A stretch of DNA of 64,000 nt, from assembly GCA_964612145.1 (NCBI GenBank), contig CAZTBP010000022.1, positions 9,406-73,405 on the forward strand, in the 5' to 3' direction. The notes beneath the pieces were generated by a model that was given only the letters and a program-made list of their open reading frames with translations, ran no database searches and was not told the DNA's origin. Positions 52,269-61,979 of the stretch are shown here, piece after piece. The stretch comes from JAGNLV01 sp964612145 (GTDB taxonomy: Bacteria; Zixibacteria; MSB-5A5; GN15; FEB-12). Within the stretch, counting starts at the first letter, position 1. Each line of letters starts with the position of its first letter. The position numbers were made by a program, and so were the translations under genes.

Positions 52269-52984
52269 CACACCCCGTGCGCCATCGAAACAATCCCGAC
52301 CACCCGATGTCCCGCGTCGCTGAGCGTGCACCACGCTTCCCGCGCCGTCGCACCGGTCGTGACAACATCATCCACCAGCAGTATCCGCAACGGTTCGTAA
52401 TCATTCTCTCTCGCCGCAAATACTCCGCGCACATTCCGTTCCCGATCATCGTGCTCAATTCGTGACTGCGGCCGCCGCCGACCGATCCGCTCGATCACAT
52501 CCTCATGCACTGGCAAATCAAGCGTCCTCGCCAGTTCAATTGCAAACAACGTCGCCTGATTGTAGCCTCGGGTGTGTTCGCGCGACGGATGCAGCGGAAT
52601 CGGCACCAAAGCCTCCGGCCGCAGCCGGGCGATCTCATCTCGCTGCTGCTCTACAAGCCGCTGGGCAACAAACCGCGCCGCCCGCGTGATTCCCTTAAAT
52701 TTGAACTGGATAATAATCTCTTTCAACGGCTCCCGATAATCCGCAAACGCCAGCAGCGGCTTGTAATCCCCACGGCAAATCGGGCACTCCGGATACCCCT
52801 CGCCCAGCACCGCCCCGCAATTCGCACACACCGGCCCCGTAAACGTATCAAACCTCGTCTGGCAGCGCCGACAAATGCTTTCCGGATCTTCGCAGTATTC
52901 ACCGCACCCCAGGCACAACGGCGGAAACAAAAAATCCAGCAGCGCCGCAATCGGACCGGTTTCCAACAATCGCAAGGGATTCAT
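52268..52984 (-). CDS. comF: ComF family phosphoribosyltransferase-like protein
   Basis: A 238-residue ComF protein. An N-terminal zinc module has CLGCGEYC, CRRC, CANC and CPIC. The phosphoribosyltransferase fold follows: LVPIPLHPSREHTRGYNQATLFA and the PRPP loop ILLVDDVVTTGATAREA. ComF acts in DNA uptake and natural transformation or in replication-restart processing; no other competence genes are in the window. Coupled to xer by a one-base overlap. Confidence 0.93.
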   Translation of the reverse strand: MNPLRLLETGPIAALLDFLFPPLCLGCGEYCEDPESICRRCQTRFDTFTGPVCANCGAVLGEGYPECPICRGDYKPLLAFADYREPLKEIIIQFKFKGITRAARFVAQRLVEQQRDEIARLRPEALVPIPLHPSREHTRGYNQATLFAIELARTLDLPVHEDVIERIGRRRPQSRIEHDDRERNVRGVFAARENDYEPLRILLVDDVVTTGATAREAWCTLSDAGHRVVGIVSMAHGV

Positions 52985-53033
52985 GCACAAATATGCCCCG
53001 ACAACCGCCCGGATTCAACCAAAAACGAACAGC

Positions 53034-54152
53034 TTAGCCTACCGGCGATGGCTCGGTTGAGCCCACTCCCCGCAACCTTCTATATGCCTTTCGCCCTAAC
53101 GCCCGCACCAACAGCACCAAGAAGAGTATCCCTGCCACCACGTGATACCAGCTGGCCGTGTGGCTCTCCCCGGCTCGGAACGACACCGGCAGACTCAGCG
53201 CCGCATACAACCAGTCCACTACGATACCCGAGACCACCGCTACAACAATTATCGCCAGTAAGTACCGCACCATGCCCCACCCATTTAGTATCTTGCTCAC
53301 GACCGCCAGAGAGGCCACATTTGTCGCCGGTCCCACCAGCAGAAACACCAGCACCGCCCCCGGCGAAAAACCCGTCAGCAACAGCGCCGCCGCTAACGGC
53401 GTCGATGACGTCGCACAGATATATAACGGCACCCCGACCACAATCGCCCCGACATATCCGCCCCACCCGTCGGTCAGCACCGCCGGCAGATTCAGCAGTT
53501 CCCCGCCAAAGAGAGCCACCACCAGCCCGGCCACCACATACCCAGCTAACAGGTACACCGCCAGGTCATTGAACAAATCAGTAAATCCGTACTTGATCCC
53601 TCCACACACCCGCGTCGATACCGGCTGTTTCTTCGCCGGTCTCTCTTCCGATTTTTCACTTGCGCAACAGGAATCATCCGTTTGACAGCCCACCTCCCCA
53701 GCAGTATCCGACGCGGCCGCGTCGTCGTTATCCGGAAACGACGCCTCCAGATTCCCCGCCGCCAGCGCCGTCGCAAACGCCGCCACCGGCCGCGCCACCG
53801 TCATCATGGGATCCATCAGCGAATACGTCAGCAGAATCGAATCCACCCCCGACTCCGGCGTGGAAATCAAAAACGACGAGGTCCCTCCCTTGCTCACCCC
53901 CGCCTTCCGAAGTTGATACGCCACCGGCAGCACCGAACACGAACACAACGGCAACGGAATCCCGATCAGCGCCGTCTTGAGCACCTGAAGTCGCTTGCTG
54001 CCGGAAATGAACCGCCCGATATTCCCCGCATGCAGAAACAGATGCAGCAATCCCGCCAGCACAAACGAGAGCAGTAACAGAAAGGCCGAGTCGACTATCA
54101 TATCCCACGTCGCCTCGGCCCACACAACTATGAACGCAAATATGTCAGCCAT
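53034..54152 (-). CDS. SO_0444-type metal efflux permease (ArsP/DUF318 family)
   Basis: A 372-residue permease with eight or so membrane helices in two halves. The motif IGIPLPLCSCSVLPVAYQLRKAGVSKGGTSSFLISTPESGVDS is the signature of the PF03773 family, and the second half repeats it (VGVPLYICATSSTPLAAALLLTGFSPGAVLVFLLVGPATN). The cytoplasmic loop between them is rich in Asp and Cys (CQTDDSCCAS), suggesting metal sensing or binding. Copper/zinc-type export is the assigned role of SO_0444. Its start overlaps the end of the zinc-ribbon TPR gene by 8 bases. Confidence 0.88.
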   Translation of the reverse strand: MADIFAFIVVWAEATWDMIVDSAFLLLLSFVLAGLLHLFLHAGNIGRFISGSKRLQVLKTALIGIPLPLCSCSVLPVAYQLRKAGVSKGGTSSFLISTPESGVDSILLTYSLMDPMMTVARPVAAFATALAAGNLEASFPDNDDAAASDTAGEVGCQTDDSCCASEKSEERPAKKQPVSTRVCGGIKYGFTDLFNDLAVYLLAGYVVAGLVVALFGGELLNLPAVLTDGWGGYVGAIVVGVPLYICATSSTPLAAALLLTGFSPGAVLVFLLVGPATNVASLAVVSKILNGWGMVRYLLAIIVVAVVSGIVVDWLYAALSLPVSFRAGESHTASWYHVVAGILFLVLLVRALGRKAYRRLRGVGSTEPSPVG

Positions 54153-54810
54153 TTAACTGAGACAACAAATCCCGCGCCGCATCCGATGCCGGCCCGGTCG
54201 GCTCCATCTCCAAATACTTGCTAAAGTACACCTTGGCCGAATCAGTCATCGCTTCACTGTAAAAAACCACACCCATATTAAAGTGCGCCAGCGAATGCTG
54301 CGGATACTGCGTTATGACCTTGCGGAACTCCACCAGTCCCCGATCCGGCAGGCCCATCCGAAACAGACAGATGCCGTAGTCGGTGCGCACATTCGGATCA
54401 GCTGGATCCATATCCAGTGCCCGCCGATACGCCTCAGCCGCCACTGCCCAGTTGCCGACATCCATCGTCTGGTTGCCAACCTGCACCAACCCCTGGTAAT
54501 CAGTCGGCAGATTCTGCAACTGCGACCCCATCGGGCCGCCGCCCTGGGCCTGCCCCTGCTGCTGCATTTGCTGTGCCCCCGGCTGCGGCGGCTCGGCATG
54601 CGGCGCGAAAATAAAATAACCCAGCCCGAAAACCACGAGCACACCAATCACAATCACAATATCCCGTATACGGTTCGCCGGAACAGCCGCTTTCTTGCGC
54701 GCGCCCGATTTCACTTTCGTCTCCGCAGCTACCGGCGCACCGCATTTGCCGCAAAAACGAGCATCGGCCGCCAGCGCCTCTCCACAGGATGTACAGTATT
54801 TCTGAGTCAT
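54145..54810 (-). CDS. Zinc-ribbon, single-TM, TPR-repeat protein
   Basis: A 221-residue membrane protein. The N-terminus is a zinc ribbon (YCTSCGEALAADARFCGKCGAPV), followed by a basic linker, one membrane helix (IVIVIGVLVVFGLGYFIFAP), a Gln/Gly-rich stretch and two or three tetratricopeptide repeats (WAVAAEAYRRALDMDPADPNVRTDYGICLFRMG; HFNMGVVFYSEAMTDSAKVYFSKYLEMEP). It is likely a scaffold. GAAAGGAAAT precedes the ATG. It is coupled to the downstream permease. Confidence 0.75.
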   Translation of the reverse strand: MTQKYCTSCGEALAADARFCGKCGAPVAAETKVKSGARKKAAVPANRIRDIVIVIGVLVVFGLGYFIFAPHAEPPQPGAQQMQQQGQAQGGGPMGSQLQNLPTDYQGLVQVGNQTMDVGNWAVAAEAYRRALDMDPADPNVRTDYGICLFRMGLPDRGLVEFRKVITQYPQHSLAHFNMGVVFYSEAMTDSAKVYFSKYLEMEPTGPASDAARDLLSQLNG

Positions 54811-54842
54811 ATTTCCTTTCGGTTAACAATCCAATTTTGAGC

Positions 54843-54870
54843 AATATAATCCATGCTCACCAACCGGCAA
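54843..54870 (-). promoter_or_regulatory. Promoter of the TPR/permease operon
   Basis: On the minus strand TTGCCG (54865-54870), 16 bases, TATATT (54843-54848). It leaves a leader of about 25 bases. Confidence 0.45.
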
Positions 54871-54898
54871 TATCAAATCCAAACTTTCGCAAAAAAGC

Positions 54899-54935
54899 GT
54901 GACAGCCGGTCATCAACGGCTATATTATTAGCCGT
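54899..54935 (+). promoter_or_regulatory. Promoter with overlapping palindrome for the M28 peptidase
   Basis: GTGACA (54899-54904), 16 bases, TATATT (54921-54926). A palindrome ACGGCTA-TATTAT-TAGCCGT (54916-54935) covers the -10 element and start site, a typical operator position. Confidence 0.45.
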
Positions 54936-55040
54936 CACAATGTTATACACGGATGTCGAACGGCCGTTGTTTGTTCCCGGACAACAAAACCGAGCCGCGT
55001 CCGGAGACAACAAGCCTGAACCGGTGTAAAAGGACATACT

Positions 55041-56759
55041 ATGAAAATATCACTTATTGCCGTCATCTGTCTGGTTCCCGCCTTGGCGTTTTCCGCCCCC
55101 GGCGTTGAACTCTACCAGCCCACAACCGACTCCCTGCGCGCCCACCTCTCCGTCCTGGCCGCCGACTCTCTCGAGGGCCGGCGCGTCGGCGAAGACGGCG
55201 AGTGGAAAGCCGCCCAATATATCAAGTCGGTCTTTGAAGCAGCCGGGCTCCAGCCCAAAGGTGCCGACGGCACCTGGTTCCAACCGTTCGGATTCGTCAA
55301 AGAAATCGCATTCGGAGAAAACAACCGTCTCGTCGTCAACGGCGTCGAACTCAAACTCCAAGACGAATTCCAGCCAATGAAACAGTCGGCCAGCGCCGCC
55401 TTTGATTTCAATGAAATCGTCAATGTCGACTACGGCATCAAGACCGAACCCGACGATGGCGCCTACAACGACTACGCCGAGAAAGACGTCGCCGGCAAGG
55501 CCGTCATCATCAAACGCTACGCCCCAGGCTCTGAAGACAACCCCCATGTTGACTTCTCCGCCTACGAGTCCCTGACCAGCAAAATCAACACCGCCCTGGA
55601 TCACGATGTCGCCGGCATCTTCTTTATAACTCCCGAAGACCACGATGATACCCTGCACGCTATCGGCCCCGTCCGCATCACCCCCAAAGACATCCCGATC
55701 ACCTTCCTGCGGCGCAACGGCCTCACCCGCCTCGGCCTCTCCCTCTCACGACCGCAGATCGATGCCGCCGCCGGTGAAATCGAACTCCTGAAGGTCCGCG
55801 ACACCGGCTACAACGTCCTCGGCTATGTCCCCGGCGCTACTGACAACACCATCATTATCGGCGCCCATTACGACCACCTCGGCTGGGGCGGCCGTGGCTC
55901 CGGATCACGCTACCTCGGCGAGGAACCCATGATCCACAACGGCGCCGATGACAACGGCTCCGGCACCGCTGTCCTCCTCGAACTCGCCCGTCAAACCGCG
56001 TCGGCACGAGATCACCTGAATCACTCGTACCTCTTCGCCGCTTTCTCCGGCGAGGAATTCGGCATCCTCGGTTCCAGCCACTTTGCCAGAGACATGACTA
56101 TCGACTCCGCCAACGTCCTCATGATGATCAACATGGACATGGTCGGCCGCCTGGCCGAACAGGAAAACGGCCTGGCCGTCATGGGCACCGGCACCACCGA
56201 AGCCTTCACGACCTATTTCGACAGCCTCAGCCGTGACGACGTCAAGATCACGCAGAAGAAATCCGGCCAGGGACCATCCGACCACACCGCTTTTTACAAC
56301 CGCGGCATTCCCGTCCTCATGTTCTTCACAGGCCCGCACAACGACTATCACAAGCCGGAGGACGATATCGAGAAAATCGACTTCGACGGCCTGCTGACTG
56401 TCAGTGATGTCGTCGGCAAAACCATTGAGTACTTCGACAGCTACGAGGGCGTGATGACATTTGTCCGCACCAAGGACCCCGGCGCCGGAAAACGCCGCAG
56501 CAGCTTCTCGGTCACCCTTGGCATCATGCCCGACTACATCACCGAAGTCCGGGGCCTGAAAATCGACAACGTCTCTCCCGATGGCCCCGCCGATAAAGCC
56601 GGCCTCCTCGCGGGCGACATTGTCATTCGTATGGGTGATGTCGAAGTGGGCGACATTTACGATTACATGAACGCCCTCGGCAAATTCCGCAAGGGCGATA
56701 CCGTCCTCGTGACCATCAATCGATCAGGCGAGACCACCGACGCTACGGTGATCTTCTGA
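55041..56759 (+). CDS. Secreted M28 family aminopeptidase with PA and PDZ domains
   Basis: A 572-residue exported zinc peptidase. Signal peptide to about residue 18; a protease-associated insert (about 130-240); then the M28 catalytic core with zinc ligands in GAHYDHLGWG, NGADDNGSGTAVLLELA, FSGEEFGILGS (Glu base), NMDMVGRL and GPSDHTAFY. A PDZ domain closes the protein (VRGLKIDNVSPDGPADKAGLLAGDIVIRMGDVEV). It probably trims peptides in the periplasm or outside. AAGGA lies 7 bases before the ATG. Confidence 0.93.
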   Translation: MKISLIAVICLVPALAFSAPGVELYQPTTDSLRAHLSVLAADSLEGRRVGEDGEWKAAQYIKSVFEAAGLQPKGADGTWFQPFGFVKEIAFGENNRLVVNGVELKLQDEFQPMKQSASAAFDFNEIVNVDYGIKTEPDDGAYNDYAEKDVAGKAVIIKRYAPGSEDNPHVDFSAYESLTSKINTALDHDVAGIFFITPEDHDDTLHAIGPVRITPKDIPITFLRRNGLTRLGLSLSRPQIDAAAGEIELLKVRDTGYNVLGYVPGATDNTIIIGAHYDHLGWGGRGSGSRYLGEEPMIHNGADDNGSGTAVLLELARQTASARDHLNHSYLFAAFSGEEFGILGSSHFARDMTIDSANVLMMINMDMVGRLAEQENGLAVMGTGTTEAFTTYFDSLSRDDVKITQKKSGQGPSDHTAFYNRGIPVLMFFTGPHNDYHKPEDDIEKIDFDGLLTVSDVVGKTIEYFDSYEGVMTFVRTKDPGAGKRRSSFSVTLGIMPDYITEVRGLKIDNVSPDGPADKAGLLAGDIVIRMGDVEVGDIYDYMNALGKFRKGDTVLVTINRSGETTDATVIF

Positions 56760-56787
56760 ACGGACGGTAATCTGCAGGGGATTTACG

Positions 56788-56815
56788 AAGCGACCGCCTA
56801 ATCGCGGTCGCTTTT
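56788..56815 (+). terminator. Terminator between convergent M28 and relA genes
   Basis: Perfect 10-base arms AAGCGACCGC and GCGGTCGCTT around CTAATC, followed by TT on the plus strand. It sits between the two convergent stop codons and may serve both. Confidence 0.75.
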
Positions 56816-58976
56816 AGTCTTGATCGAGCTGCTCCAAGTGATCAATATTGTCCTTGCCGCGTGCCCGCACAACCTTGATCACGCCCTTAACCTTCCGCAC
56901 TCGATCCAGAATCCGATTCAGGTGCGATAGACTCGATACCTCAACCACAAATTCTCCTACCGCCGTCGTGTCCCGCGCAAACATCTCCGCCGCCCGAACA
57001 TTCGTATCCGAGGTCGCAATCGCCTGCGTTATGTCCCGAAGCATATTCTTGCGATCTTCCACAACCAGCTCCAGCCGCACGACAAACGACTGCCCCTTCC
57101 CCGTGTCCCAACTCACATCTATCTTCCGCTCCGGCGACTCCTGTTGAAGCGACATCGCCACGTTGCAATCCGCCCGATGAATACTCACACCGCGTCCCCG
57201 TGTGATGAACCCAACAATATTCTCCCCCGGAATCGGCTGGCAGCACCCCGCAAACCGAAACATCATATTGTCCATCCCATGCACCTTGATTCCCTTGGTC
57301 CCGCGAATCCGATCGATCACCTTACCGACAAAACCTGTCTGCTGCTTTTCAACCTCCGGCTCCATCAGGTTGATCAACCGCCCGGCTCCTAAAGAACCAT
57401 TCCCTATCGCGGCGTAAAGCTCCTCAATCGTCTTCTTGTCAAGCTGCTGGGCGTAACCAAGAAGCGTCTCCTCATCCGGCATCCGAAGCCGCTCCTCTTT
57501 GACCTTCCGCTCGACAATCTCCTTACCCAGGGCCACCGACTGCTCAAACCCGGCCTGCTTCAGCCACCGACGAATCTTCGATCGCGCCGCCGACGAACGC
57601 ACCAACTTCAACCAGTCATGCGACGGCGTCCGGTTCGGGTTCGTGATTATCTCTACCGTATCGCCCGTCTGCAACTCCGTTGAAAGCGGCTGCAGCCGTT
57701 TATTGATCTTTGCCCCGGCACAGTGAATCCCCACCTCGGTATGAATCTGAAACGCAAAATCAAGCGGCGTCGACCCCTTCGGCAAATGAATCAGCTTCCC
57801 CGCCGGCGTAAACACGAAAATATCCTCGGAATACAGATCTATCTTGAGGTACTCTAAGAAATCCGACGGGTTCGTCATGTCCTTCTGCCACTCGAGCACA
57901 TCCCGAAGCCAGACCATCTGACGGTCCGATTTGCTCATCTCGTGCCGCCCCTCCTTGTACAGCCAGTGCGCCGCAATACCGTTCTCCGCAACGTAGTGCA
58001 TCTGGTGCGTCCGAATCTGAATCTCGACCATCCGGTTCTCCGGACCAAACACCGCCGTATGCAGCGAACGATACCCGTTCGGCTTCGGGTTCGCAATGTA
58101 GTCATCAAACCGCCCCGCCACCGGCTTCCACATCGAGTGCACAATCCCTAACGTGTGATAACACTCCCGCTCCGTGTTCACGATACACCGAATCGCAAAC
58201 AGGTCATGCATGTCCTCAAACGAAACCTTCCGGTTCTCGCTCTTTCGGAAAATCGAATCTATATGCTTGGCGCGCCCATAAACCGTCGCCTGAATCCCGT
58301 TCTTGACCAGTTCTTCCTTCAACGGACGCACAAAATGCTCGATATACTGCTCGCGCTCCTCCTTACGATCCTTCAACTTCGACGCGATCTCGAAGTACGC
58401 CTCCGGCTCTATATACTTCAGCGACAGATCCTCAAGCTCAACCTTGATACGGTTAATCCCGAACCGATGCGCCAGCGGACTGTAGACATCACGCGTCTCC
58501 CGCGCAATACGTTTCCGTTTCTCCTGCGGCAGCACCTCTAACGTTCGCATATTATGCAAACGATCCGCCAGCTTGATCAGAATCACCCGAATATCCTTCG
58601 CCATCGTCAGCAGCATCTTCCGGAAATACTCCGCCTGCTGCTCCTCGCGCGAGGTAAACTCCATCGATCCCAGCTTGGTCACCCCATCGACAAGATCCGC
58701 GATCTCGTTATCAAACCTCTTCCGGACATCATCAATGGTGTGCTCGGTATCCTCGACCACGTCGTGTATCAATCCTGCGGCGATCGTGGTCGAATCCATG
58801 TGCTGTTCGGCAAGAATAAATGCGACTTCAAGACAGTGCTCAATATACGGCTCCCCGGAGGAGCGTTTCTGACCGGCATGGGCCTGATCCGAAAACTCAT
58901 ACGCCTCCTTGATCAGGGGAATATTGACGTTCGCATTGAACGACTCGATCCGTATGATAAACTCAGCAAGGTTCAT
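56814..58976 (-). CDS. RelA/SpoT bifunctional (p)ppGpp synthetase/hydrolase
   Basis: A 720-residue full-length Rel protein. HD hydrolase: HAGQKRSSGEPYIEHCLEVA, LIHDVVEDTEHT, LADRLHNMRTL. Synthetase: GRAKHIDSIFRKSE, FEDMHDLFAIRCIV, NPKPNGYRSLHTAVFG. Then TGS (IFVFTPAGKLIHLPKGSTPLDFAFQIH), a zinc-finger-like helical region and a C-terminal ACT domain. Both catalytic halves look intact, so it should control the stringent response alone. It is the last gene of the msbA/glycosyltransferase run, 7 bases after a GT9 gene. Confidence 0.95.
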   Translation of the reverse strand: MNLAEFIIRIESFNANVNIPLIKEAYEFSDQAHAGQKRSSGEPYIEHCLEVAFILAEQHMDSTTIAAGLIHDVVEDTEHTIDDVRKRFDNEIADLVDGVTKLGSMEFTSREEQQAEYFRKMLLTMAKDIRVILIKLADRLHNMRTLEVLPQEKRKRIARETRDVYSPLAHRFGINRIKVELEDLSLKYIEPEAYFEIASKLKDRKEEREQYIEHFVRPLKEELVKNGIQATVYGRAKHIDSIFRKSENRKVSFEDMHDLFAIRCIVNTERECYHTLGIVHSMWKPVAGRFDDYIANPKPNGYRSLHTAVFGPENRMVEIQIRTHQMHYVAENGIAAHWLYKEGRHEMSKSDRQMVWLRDVLEWQKDMTNPSDFLEYLKIDLYSEDIFVFTPAGKLIHLPKGSTPLDFAFQIHTEVGIHCAGAKINKRLQPLSTELQTGDTVEIITNPNRTPSHDWLKLVRSSAARSKIRRWLKQAGFEQSVALGKEIVERKVKEERLRMPDEETLLGYAQQLDKKTIEELYAAIGNGSLGAGRLINLMEPEVEKQQTGFVGKVIDRIRGTKGIKVHGMDNMMFRFAGCCQPIPGENIVGFITRGRGVSIHRADCNVAMSLQQESPERKIDVSWDTGKGQSFVVRLELVVEDRKNMLRDITQAIATSDTNVRAAEMFARDTTAVGEFVVEVSSLSHLNRILDRVRKVKGVIKVVRARGKDNIDHLEQLDQD

Positions 58977-58983
58977 ACCGGTG

Positions 58984-60027
58984 TTACGTTACACCCTCCA
59001 AGTTATACAACCCCGTCACTTCATCTCCTACCCGCTCGACACTGATCGTCTCCATACACCGGCAGCCCTTCGGCGGACATTGACAGTCCTCAGACTCCGG
59101 CTGCATAACCGTATGCGGCTCTCCCACCGGCCCCCATCGCCGGGGCGACATCGCTTTCCGACTCGGATACAGCCCGACTACCCGCGTACCGGCAGCCGCG
59201 GCCAGATGAAGCGGCCCCGTCGAATTGGCCACCACCACCCGAGCCAGCGACAACACCGCCGCCAGCGTCCGAAGGTCCGTTTGCCCCGTTATATCTTTGA
59301 TCGGCATTCCCCGCCTTTTGGTCAGCGGTTTCAGGCGACTTCCCTCCTCCTCCGACCCCGACAACACCACCGTCAACCCCCGCTCGGTCAGGTACTCATA
59401 TAACTCAACAAATCGGTTCAGCGGCCACCGCTCCGCCGATCCGCCCGATCCCGGGTGAAGGACCACAAACGACTCCTCCACGCCAACATCACGCAGAATC
59501 CGCCGAGCGTTGCGGACCTCCTTGTCCTTGAGATACACACTCGGCGTCTCAACCAGATCACCGTCGCGGAAGAACTCCAGGAAATCCAGGTTGTACTCGT
59601 ACTCGTGCTTGAGATTCACCTTGCGACTGTGGGTCGCATGAAGATTGTAATAGACCGAATGGAACCGCCGCGCCGTCCCGATCCGAATCGGAATCTCGGC
59701 TCGATGAAACAGCTGCGAAATATGCCGCTCAGGATACAACGCCGCGACCACCTTGTAATTCCCCATCCGAATCTTATGCAGCAGGTCCTTCTTATATAGC
59801 TTGTCCGACCAGAGCTGATCGTTCTGCACCCGCACTATCCCGTCAATCCTCGGGTTGTGCTCCAGGATCGGCGAGGCATACAACGAGGCCAGCACATCGA
59901 TCCGGCACTCCGGATACCGAAGCTTCAGCGTCTCCACAAACGGCAAAGCCAGGATCAGGTCACCCAAACGATCCGTGCGACTTATCAGGATATTGTCGCC
60001 CGGCTTTATATCAACTTCCTTCGACAT
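58984..60027 (-). CDS. Glycosyltransferase family 9 (heptosyltransferase-like)
   Basis: A 347-residue GT-B enzyme: ILISRTDRLGDLILALPFVETLKLRYPECRIDVLAS at the N-terminus, FVVLHPGSGGSAERWPLNRFVELYEYL in the middle and VVANSTGPLHLAAAAGTRVVGLYPS at the nucleotide-sugar site, all typical of LPS heptosyltransferases. An unusual Cys cluster ends the protein (EDCQCPPKGCRC), possibly a metal site. The ATG at 60027 is preferred; an upstream TTG adds six residues. It is one of two GT9 genes here, which likely build the LPS inner core. Confidence 0.9.
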   Translation of the reverse strand: MSKEVDIKPGDNILISRTDRLGDLILALPFVETLKLRYPECRIDVLASLYASPILEHNPRIDGIVRVQNDQLWSDKLYKKDLLHKIRMGNYKVVAALYPERHISQLFHRAEIPIRIGTARRFHSVYYNLHATHSRKVNLKHEYEYNLDFLEFFRDGDLVETPSVYLKDKEVRNARRILRDVGVEESFVVLHPGSGGSAERWPLNRFVELYEYLTERGLTVVLSGSEEEGSRLKPLTKRRGMPIKDITGQTDLRTLAAVLSLARVVVANSTGPLHLAAAAGTRVVGLYPSRKAMSPRRWGPVGEPHTVMQPESEDCQCPPKGCRCMETISVERVGDEVTGLYNLEGVT

Positions 60028-60052
60028 AACTTCCTTACTTCTCAATTCATCC

Positions 60053-60796
60053 TTAACGCCTCGCCAGCTGCCGCAGCTTGACGTACTTCACAAACACCGC
60101 CGCCGACGACATCACCGATATTATCAGGCCCTCCATGCCGTCGCGAAATCCCTGACGAGAAACGTAGTGTTTAGCAAATGCAACCGGCGGACGCAACAGA
60201 ATATCCCACCAGCGCGCCCGTCGCCCGTCTCCAAACGCCTGCTGAGCTCCCATCGTCGTGTACGTATTGAACTTTTTTAGATAATGTTCGATCGTTGGAT
60301 AACTGTAATGCAGCAGCTCATTTTGAAGCTCCCCAACCGCACCGTCAACCTTTACCTTCTCGTGCACCACCGCTTCATCAAACCGACCCTTCTCCCGCCG
60401 AAACAACCGTAGCACCGGGTCGGGATACCAGCCGCAGTGATAGATCCATCGACCGAGAAAATTAGTCCGCCGCTTGACAATATAGCCGTCATGCTCCCCA
60501 CCCTCCCGTACTATCTTCCGGATTTCCTCGGCCAGCTCCGGTGTCGCGGCCTCATCGGCATCAATAGAAAACGCCCACTCCTGCGTCGCATGATCCAGCC
60601 CCGCCTGCTTGGCCGGCCCAAACCCCCTCCACTCCGGCGAATATATCTTCGCTCCATACTGCTGCGCAATTTCCACCGTCCGGTCGGTTGACTGACTGTC
60701 TACCATGATAATCTCATCCGCCCACGACATCGACTCCAGGCAGCGGCCGATATTGGTCTCTTCATTCTTCGTAATTACCACTACCGAGAGTCCCAT
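60053..60796 (-). CDS. Glycosyltransferase family 2 (WaaE/KdtX-like)
   Basis: A 247-residue GT-A enzyme: LSVVVITKNEETNIGRCLESMSWADEIIMVDSQSTDRTVEIA and FSIDADEAATPELAEEI hold the nucleotide and metal (DAD) sites. The later FLGRWIYHCGWYPDPVLRLFRREKGRFD is typical of the WaaE/KdtX subfamily that adds glucose to the LPS inner core. Its ATG overlaps the stop of the upstream GT9 gene (ATGA). Cytoplasmic face of the inner membrane. Confidence 0.92.
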   Translation of the reverse strand: MGLSVVVITKNEETNIGRCLESMSWADEIIMVDSQSTDRTVEIAQQYGAKIYSPEWRGFGPAKQAGLDHATQEWAFSIDADEAATPELAEEIRKIVREGGEHDGYIVKRRTNFLGRWIYHCGWYPDPVLRLFRREKGRFDEAVVHEKVKVDGAVGELQNELLHYSYPTIEHYLKKFNTYTTMGAQQAFGDGRRARWWDILLRPPVAFAKHYVSRQGFRDGMEGLIISVMSSAAVFVKYVKLRQLARR

Positions 60797-61932
60797 CAGT
60801 TTTTCACTTTCACCCGTCGCGCCATCACCAGTTCAAACGTCTCCATCACGCGATCGACCGTGATGTCAAAAATATTGTCCTCGTTGTCCGAGACAACCGC
60901 CCCCTCTTCCTGATCGTACGGCTTCCACAGCAGAAAATTTTTCTGGTGCCGCGAATACAATCCCACCACCGGCACCCGAAACGCCCGCGCGATATGGACC
61001 AGCGACGTATCCGGCGAAATCATCAAATCCAGCAGCGCGATAACCGCCGAGACCTCCTTCAAACTCAACCCATCCGGAATCAGCGTCACCCGCTCTCGCA
61101 AATCCTCCGCAACCCGGCCCCGCACTTGCTCCGCCCGCTCCCGCTCATCCGGCGTCGTGAACAAAACAACATGCACCTCGGGCCGTGACCGGAGAATCCG
61201 CTCAATGAGATCTATAGACTTCTCCAGCTTCCAGACTCGCGAACTCGCCCCCGCAGATAAATTGTACCCGATCTTCAGCACCAACTCGCCGTCACCCTGA
61301 ATACCACCGATGAACTCTCGCGCCATCTCCTTCGCTTCCTCCGGAACATGCGGTACCGCATAACCGTCTACCGTCGACGGATCAATCCCGAACGCCTTCA
61401 ACAACTGCAAGGTGTTATCAACGATATGCCCCGTATTGTTCTGCCGATAATCACAGATGAAATCGTAGTACTTGCGAAACCGCTTCTTGCCCACGCCGAT
61501 CCGAGGTTTTCCCGGCGCTAAATACTGCGACAAATACAGCGCCGTCACCGAATCATCCTGCCCGCCACAGATCATATCTACGATACAGTCAAAGTTTTCC
61601 GCGCGAATCCTGCGAAACTCGGGAAGGTCCAGCTTCGGGTTCTTCGTATACATGTAAATATTCGCAAACCGAGGATCCCCATCGATAATCGCCCGACTGC
61701 GGGGCGCACCCATTATGGAAATCTCGATATGCGGGTACCGCCTCTTTAGCGCATCAAACACCGGAAAAGAAATCACCAGGTCACCGATCTTCTCCGGCCG
61801 CAAAAACAGCACCCGCTGCAGCCTGCCGCCGTCCAGCGGCTGAAAATCTTTCTGCCCCTTGTGAAGCAACGGGCTGGTGACCCGAAAAAAGAAATCCTTG
61901 AAGGCGTGTTCAGCTTTCTTGCGAAGTCCCAT
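60796..61932 (-). CDS. Glycosyltransferase family 9 (heptosyltransferase-like)
   Basis: A 378-residue GT-B enzyme with a basic N-terminal extension of about 40 residues, then VLFLRPEKIGDLVISFPVFDALKRRYPHIEISIMG, and IGYNLSAGASSRVWKLEKSIDLIERIL and LMISPDTSLVHIARAFRVPVVGLYS at the donor site. The pattern is that of ADP-heptose LPS heptosyltransferases. It overlaps the next gene by one base and starts 47 bases after msbA ends, so all are probably one transcript. Confidence 0.9.
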   Translation of the reverse strand: MGLRKKAEHAFKDFFFRVTSPLLHKGQKDFQPLDGGRLQRVLFLRPEKIGDLVISFPVFDALKRRYPHIEISIMGAPRSRAIIDGDPRFANIYMYTKNPKLDLPEFRRIRAENFDCIVDMICGGQDDSVTALYLSQYLAPGKPRIGVGKKRFRKYYDFICDYRQNNTGHIVDNTLQLLKAFGIDPSTVDGYAVPHVPEEAKEMAREFIGGIQGDGELVLKIGYNLSAGASSRVWKLEKSIDLIERILRSRPEVHVVLFTTPDERERAEQVRGRVAEDLRERVTLIPDGLSLKEVSAVIALLDLMISPDTSLVHIARAFRVPVVGLYSRHQKNFLLWKPYDQEEGAVVSDNEDNIFDITVDRVMETFELVMARRVKVKN

Positions 61933-61979
61933 CGATCTGTCCTCTGCCCTCTACTAACGGCTCCATCCAGCCAACATTC

